59,990 nt of DNA from Acidobacteriota bacterium. GTDB lineage: Bacteria > Acidobacteriota > Vicinamibacteria > Vicinamibacterales > UBA2999. Under the pieces are notes generated by a model, which had not been told where the DNA came from, ran no database searches, and was given only the letters and a program-made list of their open reading frames with translations. The position numbers and the translations under genes are program-made. Location: NCBI GenBank assembly GCA_016789705.1, contig JAEUQR010000100.1:1-59990 (forward strand). Direction: 5' to 3'. Position 1 is the stretch's first letter; each line of letters begins with the position of its first letter. This document shows, piece after piece, positions 55,289-59,990 of this stretch.

Positions 55289-56323
55289 ATGCTGACGTCC
55301 GCGGCCGTGAAGGCGCAGGCACAGAGGCTGGGGTTCGATCTGTGTGGCGTCGCACCCGCCGCCGGCATGCCCGAGCTCGGGCGCATTCACGACTGGGTGG
55401 CGCGCGGGTTTCACGGTGAGATGCGGTATCTCGAGCGGTCCGCTGACGTGCGGGCCGATGTGACGCGTTTCCTGCCGGGGGCACGGTCCGTCGTGATGAC
55501 GGCGACCAACTACTTCACCGGGCCTGACCCTACGCCCGGCCCCGTACCGTCCGTGGCGCGCTACGCCCGCGGCGAGGACTATCACCTGGTGCTGCAGGAG
55601 CGGCTCGACGCGCTGCTCGCGTGGATGCAGGAGGCGACGGACCGTCCGTTCGACGCGGCGGTCTTCGTCGACAAACACTGGGTGCAGGAGCGCGTGGTGG
55701 CCGCCTACGCCGGTCTTGGCTGGATCGGCAAGCACTCGCTCCTCATCAATCCCGAGCTCGGCTCGTGGGTGCTGCTCGCCGGCATCGCGACCACCTTGCC
55801 GCTCACGCCGGACGCGCTCGTGGCCGATCAGTGCGGCGCCTGCACGCTCTGCATCGATGCGTGTCCCACGGGCGCCATCGTGGGAGAGCGCGAGGTCGAC
55901 GCGCGCGCGTGCATCAGCTATCTCACGATCGAGAAGGCCGGCGTGCTCGGCCCGCACGAGAAAGCCGCCGTCGCGGGCCACCTCTTCGGCTGTGACATCT
56001 GCCAGGAGGTGTGTCCGTGGAATCTCGCGCCGGCGGTCACCATCGATGCCGCCTGGCAGCCGCGCGCCGGACGCGAGGCGCCTGAAGCCGCGGAGCTCTG
56101 GCAGCGTCCCGATGACACGCTGCACGCGTTCATCGCGGGCAGTCCGCTGACGCACGCGCCCATGGCGCAGGTGCGCCGCAACCTCGCACTCGCGATTGGC
56201 GCGGCGGGGGACGCGGCCGCCGTGGCGGCGCTCGAGCGGCCCGGCGGCGGCGTGAAGAACGCGGCCTTCAGCGCTGACGCGCCACAGGTCCGCGATGCGG
56301 TGACGTGGGCGACGTCGCGGTGA
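55289..56323 (+). CDS. queG: epoxyqueuosine reductase
   Basis: The 344-residue protein has the QueG layout: cobalamin-binding N-terminal half (FHGEMRYLER, SVVMTATNYF, VDKHWVQERVVAAYAGLGWIGKH with the expected catalytic Asp near 128). A ferredoxin domain follows with two 4Fe-4S sets, Cys182/185/188 and 242, and Cys192/208/235/238 (CGACTLCIDACPTGAI; CDICQEVCPWN). It performs the last step of queuosine synthesis in tRNA. ATG 55289 follows GAGGGGGG; the open frame upstream covers the structured repeat and is not coding. The C-terminal HEAT-like part is short. Confidence 0.95.
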   Translation: MLTSAAVKAQAQRLGFDLCGVAPAAGMPELGRIHDWVARGFHGEMRYLERSADVRADVTRFLPGARSVVMTATNYFTGPDPTPGPVPSVARYARGEDYHLVLQERLDALLAWMQEATDRPFDAAVFVDKHWVQERVVAAYAGLGWIGKHSLLINPELGSWVLLAGIATTLPLTPDALVADQCGACTLCIDACPTGAIVGEREVDARACISYLTIEKAGVLGPHEKAAVAGHLFGCDICQEVCPWNLAPAVTIDAAWQPRAGREAPEAAELWQRPDDTLHAFIAGSPLTHAPMAQVRRNLALAIGAAGDAAAVAALERPGGGVKNAAFSADAPQVRDAVTWATSR

Positions 56324-56328
56324 GTGCC

Positions 56329-56919
56329 CTACTTCAGGTCGAGCGGCAGCGCGGCCACACCGCGGCTGTAGCCGATCGTCAGCACGTGCCGGCCGGGCTC
56401 CCAGGCGCCGGTCGGTGATTCGAAGAGCAGATCACCGATGAGGACCGGATCCCAGAACGAGTCTTCGAGGTCGACCACCGTGTAGCCGTCCTGCGGACGC
56501 GAGAAGAAGCGCAGGCGGTTGATGCCTGCGCCGCCGAAGTACGGCCGCACCTGATGGCGCGTGGGCGTGGCCTGCTGCAGCAGGCGCACGGCACGCGTCG
56601 GGTCCGCGCCCCAGCGGCGCTGACCCGAGAGCGGCACGATGTCGCCCGACGGCGTCTCGATTTCGATGTGGTCGCGGCGCAGCACGTCGCGGCTGCGCGT
56701 GCGGAAGCCGAGCTCGACGAGCACCCACGGGCCGTCGTGCTGGCGCTGCGAATAGTAGTAGGCGGCGATGACCTGCGCCCTGCCGTCGTTGTATTCACTG
56801 ACCGCCGAGCCGAGCACCTTCGCGTTCGGCAGCTCGCGGGTCTCGCGCTGATGCCGCGCCAGCGCGGGCCCGGGCACGAGCCCGAGCGCCATCGACGCCA
56901 GCGCGTCCCGCCGTGTCAT
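56329..56919 (-). CDS. exported protein of unknown function
   Basis: The 196-residue protein begins MTRRDALASMALGLVPGPALA, with an Arg pair like a weak Tat signal and a probable cleavage after ALA. The mature part is beta-rich and has many aromatic residues: AQVIAAYYYSQRQHDGPWVLVE, DHIEIETPSGDIVPLSGQRR, GINRLRFFSRPQDG and GRHVLTIGYSRGV. I do not recognise a family. Its ATG overlaps the S9 peptidase stop by 4 bases, so both are made from one transcript and both are exported. Confidence 0.8.
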   Translation of the reverse strand: MTRRDALASMALGLVPGPALARHQRETRELPNAKVLGSAVSEYNDGRAQVIAAYYYSQRQHDGPWVLVELGFRTRSRDVLRRDHIEIETPSGDIVPLSGQRRWGADPTRAVRLLQQATPTRHQVRPYFGGAGINRLRFFSRPQDGYTVVDLEDSFWDPVLIGDLLFESPTGAWEPGRHVLTIGYSRGVAALPLDLK

Positions 56920-58973
56920 GGCTGCCTCGCGCTCGTGGGCGCCGCCGGCTGCAGGTACTTGCCGTACCAATTCGCGTACCGCTGCAGGCGATCGCGCTCG
57001 TAGCTCGGCACGGTCAGGCCGTGGAACTGCCCGGGGTAGATGACGAGTTCGGTATCGACGTTCTGACTTCGCAGGGCCTGATACATCTGTTCGCCGCCGG
57101 CGATGGGCACGTTGAAGTCCTTCTCGCCGCCCAGGAAGAGCGTGGGCGTCCTGATGCGGTCGGCGTGGAAGAAGGGATACGACACCTTCATCCAGGCCTC
57201 GGGGTTCTTCCACGGCAGCCCGAGTTCCTGCTCGTACTGCACGATGTACCGATCCATGCCGTACATCGTGAGCTGCAGGGAGCTGCCGGCACCGCTCGCC
57301 GCCGCCTTGAAGCGGGTGTCGGTGGCAATCGTGTAGTTGGTCGTGATGCCGCCATAGCTCCAGCCGCCGATACCGAGCCGATTCGGATCGGCCACACCTT
57401 GCTTCACGGCTTCGTCCACCGCGCCGAGCACGTCCACCACTTCGAAGTGGCCCCAGTCCTTGTGGATTGCCTTCTGGAAGGTGGCGCCACGGCCGCTGCT
57501 GCCGCGGTAGTTCGGCGCGAGCACGACGTATCCGTTCGCCGCGAACCACTGGTGGGTCACGTCGAAGCCGTGATCGTCTTGCCCGTTCGGGCCGCCGTGA
57601 ATGAAGAGGATGGTCGGATAGGCGCGGCCGGCCACGTAGTCCACCGGCTTCACGAGGATGCTGTGCACCTCGGTGCCGTCCTTGCTCTTCGACGTCAGGT
57701 TCTCGGCCGTGGCGAAGCGCACCTCGGCCTGCAGGGCGGCGTTGTGCCGCGTGAGCTGGCGCGGCGCGCCGCCGTCGAGCGCGAAGAGCTCCGGCAGCGT
57801 GTTCGACGTGCTGAGCACGGCGGCATGACGGTCGTCGGCGCCGTTCGGGCTGAGCGCGGCGACGACCATGCCCGCGCCGGTGAGCCGCCGAGGCGTGCCG
57901 CCCTCGGCCGGCACGCTCGCCGCGTGCTGCGAGCGATCGTCTTCGAGCAGGAACGAGATGCGCTGACCATCCTTCGACCACGACGGCGCGAAGACGGCGC
58001 GGTCGAGCGTGGGGGAGAGCAGCCGCACGGCGCCCGGCCCCGGCGCGTTGGCGGCGATGACGCCCAGTTTGTTGAGGTCGTAGGCATAGTTGGTGTCGGT
58101 GTCGCCGACGAGCACGGCGATGCGCGAGCCGTCGGGGCTCCACGTGGGCCGGCCGCTCTCGCCCTCGGGCGTGTTCGTCATCTGCCGCGGCGTGGCGCCG
58201 GGCTTCGCGTCGATGACCCAGACGTCGGTGTTCGTGGTGCGGTCGGGATCGGGCTGCGCGCGTTTGCTGATGAAGGCGATGCGCGTCCCGTCGGGCGACC
58301 ACGCCGGGTTCTCGTCGTCCACCTGGCCGGAGGTGAGCGTGGTGGCCGTCTTCGTCGCCAGGTCGAACACGGCGATGTGGGAGTAGTGACGCGTCAGGTA
58401 GCCCGTGCGGTCCTCCTTGAAGTGGTAGCGGTCGATGACGATGGGCGGCGTGGTCTTGCGCTTCCAGCCCTCCATCTTCTCGGGTTCGTCGGCCGGGTTC
58501 ACGTCCGCGATCTCGAAGGCGATCCGCGTGCTGTCGGGCGACCACTGAATGTTGCTGAGCCCGCCTTTCACCTCGCTCACCTTGAGCGCTTCGCCGCCCT
58601 GCCGGGGCAGGAGCCACAACTGCGCGCCCTGCTTCTTCTCGTCCTCGGTGCCGCGCGAGGCGAGGAAGGCGAGGTACTTGCCGTCGGGGCTCCACCGTGG
58701 CGAGCTCTCGCCGTCGGGTGACGAGGTGAGCTGCTGCTGCGCCGTGCCGTCCCAGCGCGCCATCCAGATGTCGGTGTTGCGTCTGTCCTTCTCGGCGTCG
58801 ATGGTTGTGACCGTGTAGGCCACCCAGTCGCCATCGGGCGAACGCTGCGGGTCGCCGAGGGCGACGATGCGGTTGAAGTCGTCGAGCACCATCCGTCGCG
58901 GCGCCGGTTGCGCGGGCGCGAGGGTGGGCAGCAGGGCCAGCAGGCCGGCGACGGCCAGGATGCGGAGAACCAT
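56916..58973 (-). CDS. S9-family prolyl oligopeptidase / acylaminoacyl-peptidase, exported
   Basis: The 685-residue protein has a signal peptide (cleavage near LAPAQ, about residue 21). A WD40-like beta propeller follows, with repeated 'WSPDG' blocks (near 94, 144, 225 and 278). The C-terminal alpha/beta-hydrolase domain has the triad Ser539 (GGWSYGG), Asp619 (GGEKDF) and His651 (GQFHGL), and an oxyanion segment FIHGGPNGQ. It should cleave short peptides in the periplasm. ATG 58973 lies 6 bases after a TATAGT hexamer. The stop overlaps the following unknown gene. Confidence 0.95.
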   Translation of the reverse strand: MVLRILAVAGLLALLPTLAPAQPAPRRMVLDDFNRIVALGDPQRSPDGDWVAYTVTTIDAEKDRRNTDIWMARWDGTAQQQLTSSPDGESSPRWSPDGKYLAFLASRGTEDEKKQGAQLWLLPRQGGEALKVSEVKGGLSNIQWSPDSTRIAFEIADVNPADEPEKMEGWKRKTTPPIVIDRYHFKEDRTGYLTRHYSHIAVFDLATKTATTLTSGQVDDENPAWSPDGTRIAFISKRAQPDPDRTTNTDVWVIDAKPGATPRQMTNTPEGESGRPTWSPDGSRIAVLVGDTDTNYAYDLNKLGVIAANAPGPGAVRLLSPTLDRAVFAPSWSKDGQRISFLLEDDRSQHAASVPAEGGTPRRLTGAGMVVAALSPNGADDRHAAVLSTSNTLPELFALDGGAPRQLTRHNAALQAEVRFATAENLTSKSKDGTEVHSILVKPVDYVAGRAYPTILFIHGGPNGQDDHGFDVTHQWFAANGYVVLAPNYRGSSGRGATFQKAIHKDWGHFEVVDVLGAVDEAVKQGVADPNRLGIGGWSYGGITTNYTIATDTRFKAAASGAGSSLQLTMYGMDRYIVQYEQELGLPWKNPEAWMKVSYPFFHADRIRTPTLFLGGEKDFNVPIAGGEQMYQALRSQNVDTELVIYPGQFHGLTVPSYERDRLQRYANWYGKYLQPAAPTSARQP

Positions 58974-58979
58974 GGCCGC

Positions 58980-58985
58980 ACTATA
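58980..58985 (-). promoter_or_regulatory. -10 element TATAGT for the S9 peptidase, leaderless layout
   Basis: Read leftward, TATAGT ends 6 bases before the ATG at 58973. It is 23 bases from the divergent yqgE -10 element. Confidence 0.55.
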
Positions 58986-59008
58986 CGCGCAGTCGAGGGG
59001 CGCTGGAG

Positions 59009-59014
59009 TAGGAT
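59009..59014 (+). promoter_or_regulatory. -10 element TAGGAT for yqgE, leaderless layout
   Basis: TAGGAT ends 6 bases before ATG 59021 with no ribosome binding site between. Confidence 0.55.
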
Positions 59015-59020
59015 GGGCCT

Positions 59021-59578
59021 ATGTCTGATGACGCATCGTCCCTCGCCCCGTTGATGCTCATCTCGATGCCGCAGCTCGCCGATCCGAACTTCGAGCGGAC
59101 GGTCGTGTTGCTCTGCGCCTATGGCCCCGAGGGGGCGTTCGGACTGGTGGTCAACCGGCCCATGGACAAGCCGGCGCACGAGGTGGTCGAAACGGTGCCG
59201 GCGGTGTCGATTCGTGACGACGTCTATCTTTTCACCGGCGGCCCCGTCGACCCGCGCCGCGCCTGGGTGCTCACGTCGCGGCCCACCCTCGATGCCGACG
59301 CCACCGAAGTGGCCGACGGCGTCTACCTCACCGCATCGCCGGCGGCACTCCGGGCGGCCCTTCAGTCGCCGCCCGCGAGTGACGTGCGCGTGGTGGTCGG
59401 GTATGCCGGCTGGGATGCCGGCCAGCTCGACGAGGAACTGGCGCAGGCGTCGTGGCTCATGGCGCCCGTCGGCGCCGACCTCATCTTCGGCAGTCAGCCC
59501 GAACGCATGTGGGACAAGGCCATCGAACGCCTCGGCTCCGATCCCGCGCACCTGCTCGGCAGCCCCGGTGTGCACTGA
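59021..59578 (+). CDS. yqgE: YqgE/AlgH-family protein
   Basis: The 185-residue length and motifs match the UPF0301 (YqgE/AlgH) family: APLMLISMPQLADPNFERTVVLLC, GAFGLVVNRPMD, YLFTGGPVDPRRAWVLTS, VVVGYAGWDAGQLDEELAQASWL and FGSQPERMWDKAIERLG. The biochemical role is unknown; alginate regulation was proposed in Pseudomonas. In many bacteria it neighbours ruvX, which here lies at the opposite end of the window. The start is fixed by the leaderless promoter and by the family N-terminus. Confidence 0.94.
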   Translation: MSDDASSLAPLMLISMPQLADPNFERTVVLLCAYGPEGAFGLVVNRPMDKPAHEVVETVPAVSIRDDVYLFTGGPVDPRRAWVLTSRPTLDADATEVADGVYLTASPAALRAALQSPPASDVRVVVGYAGWDAGQLDEELAQASWLMAPVGADLIFGSQPERMWDKAIERLGSDPAHLLGSPGVH

Positions 59579-59610
59579 ACCATGACCGCCTCGTGCGATC
59601 CCTCCGGCCT

Positions 59611-59990
59611 ATGTCCAGACTCGCCACGCCGCTCGCTCTTGCCACCGTCCTGTCTCTCGGCCTCGCCGCGTGCGGATCGCCGGGGGCTCCGCCGTCCGGC
59701 ACCACGCCGGCGCCCGCGCCCGAGCGGGTGGATCCCGCGATGACGGCGCTCGCCCCTCAGATCGCGCGCTTTGCGCCGACGGACCTCTCGGCCGATGTCG
59801 CCGGGCTGCCGGATTCCGAGCGCCGCGCGCTCGCGCACATGATCCGCGCCGCGCAGGTGATGGACGCGCTCTTCCTTCGGCAGGTGTGGGCCGGGAACGA
59901 GTCCACCCTCTCGACGCTCGTGACCGACGACACGCCGATCGGGCAGGCGCGCCTGCGCTACTTCCTCATCAACAAGGGGCCGTGGTCGCG
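59611..59990 (+). CDS. lipoprotein, start of a probable M49-like (dipeptidyl-peptidase III type) protein, truncated by window end
   Basis: The first 126 codons are present and the gene runs off the window. It has a lipoprotein signal with lipobox LAAC (Cys21), a Pro/Ala/Thr linker, then QIARFAPTDLSADVAGLPDSE, ALAHMIRAAQVMDALFLRQVW and ARLRYFLINKGPWS. The last two stretches resemble the N-terminal part of bacterial 'dipeptidyl-peptidase 3 family' proteins as I remember them; the HExxGH zinc site would lie beyond the window. No promoter was recognised; it starts 32 bases after yqgE. Confidence 0.65.
   Translation, partial: MSRLATPLALATVLSLGLAACGSPGAPPSGTTPAPAPERVDPAMTALAPQIARFAPTDLSADVAGLPDSERRALAHMIRAAQVMDALFLRQVWAGNESTLSTLVTDDTPIGQARLRYFLINKGPWS

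Overview
The window is a gene-dense, very GC-rich bacterial chromosome segment with about 55 protein-coding genes. I see no RNA genes, insertion sequences, prophage or CRISPR array. Outer-membrane and lipid A genes (lpxD, lpxB, an RND-TolC efflux set) show a diderm. An 811-residue tandem-FtsX permease of the ADOP type, a type III glutamine synthetase, several S9/M16/M20/M49-type peptidases and a GC-rich carotenoid cluster point to Acidobacteriota, most likely class Vicinamibacteria. That placement is inferred from remembered family distributions, not from a search.

Layout: 1-2552 carries cell-envelope and RNA genes (EnvC-like start, small membrane protein, ruvX, mltG). 2557-8679 is a leftward block: a DinB-like protein, nadK, tlyA, ispA, xseB, xseA, a ymdB-type phosphodiesterase and an Hsp20; its upper part is linked by 1-4 base start/stop overlaps. 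8680-9284 is a gene-free gap ending in the dnaK promoter. 9285-12820 holds dnaK, a second hsp20, a holin-like membrane protein, rpoZ and a small membrane protein. 12834-14605 is gatC-gatA (leftward), divergent from a three-gene RND efflux operon (14754-20337). 20400-28412 has an unknown protein, an FKBP lipoprotein, a GT-C-like membrane protein, glnN, an SGNH-hydrolase lipoprotein and fadD. 28424-36194 has two metal-dependent hydrolase-like genes, a KHE1-like membrane protein, and lpxD, two M16 peptidases and lpxB. 36244-42344 is a rightward run: unknown secreted protein, matrixin, beta-barrel, osmoprotectant-type ABC ATPase, a binding-protein/permease fusion and an M20 peptidase. 42355-49682 is the carotenoid locus: crtY-crtI-crtB-crtZ leftward, and a two-gene ABC exporter plus crtE rightward. 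49687-59990 holds the ADOP permease, aconitase, a structured intergenic element, queG, an unknown exported protein, an S9 peptidase, yqgE and the start of an M49-like lipoprotein.

Working together: ispA would make FPP and crtE GGPP, which crtB, crtI, crtY and crtZ would turn into phytoene, lycopene, beta-carotene and zeaxanthin. DnaK and the Hsp20s form a protein-folding group. LpxD and LpxB are two steps of lipid A synthesis.

The most notable non-coding signal is a recurring promoter layout. At least eleven genes have a TANNNT -10 hexamer ending only 6-7 bases before the start codon, which predicts widespread leaderless transcripts. Other signals are related G-quadruplex motifs just after the dnaK and glnN stop codons, a dyad-rich element bounded by 12-bp inverted arms before queG, and stop-codon-embedded hairpins between convergent genes.
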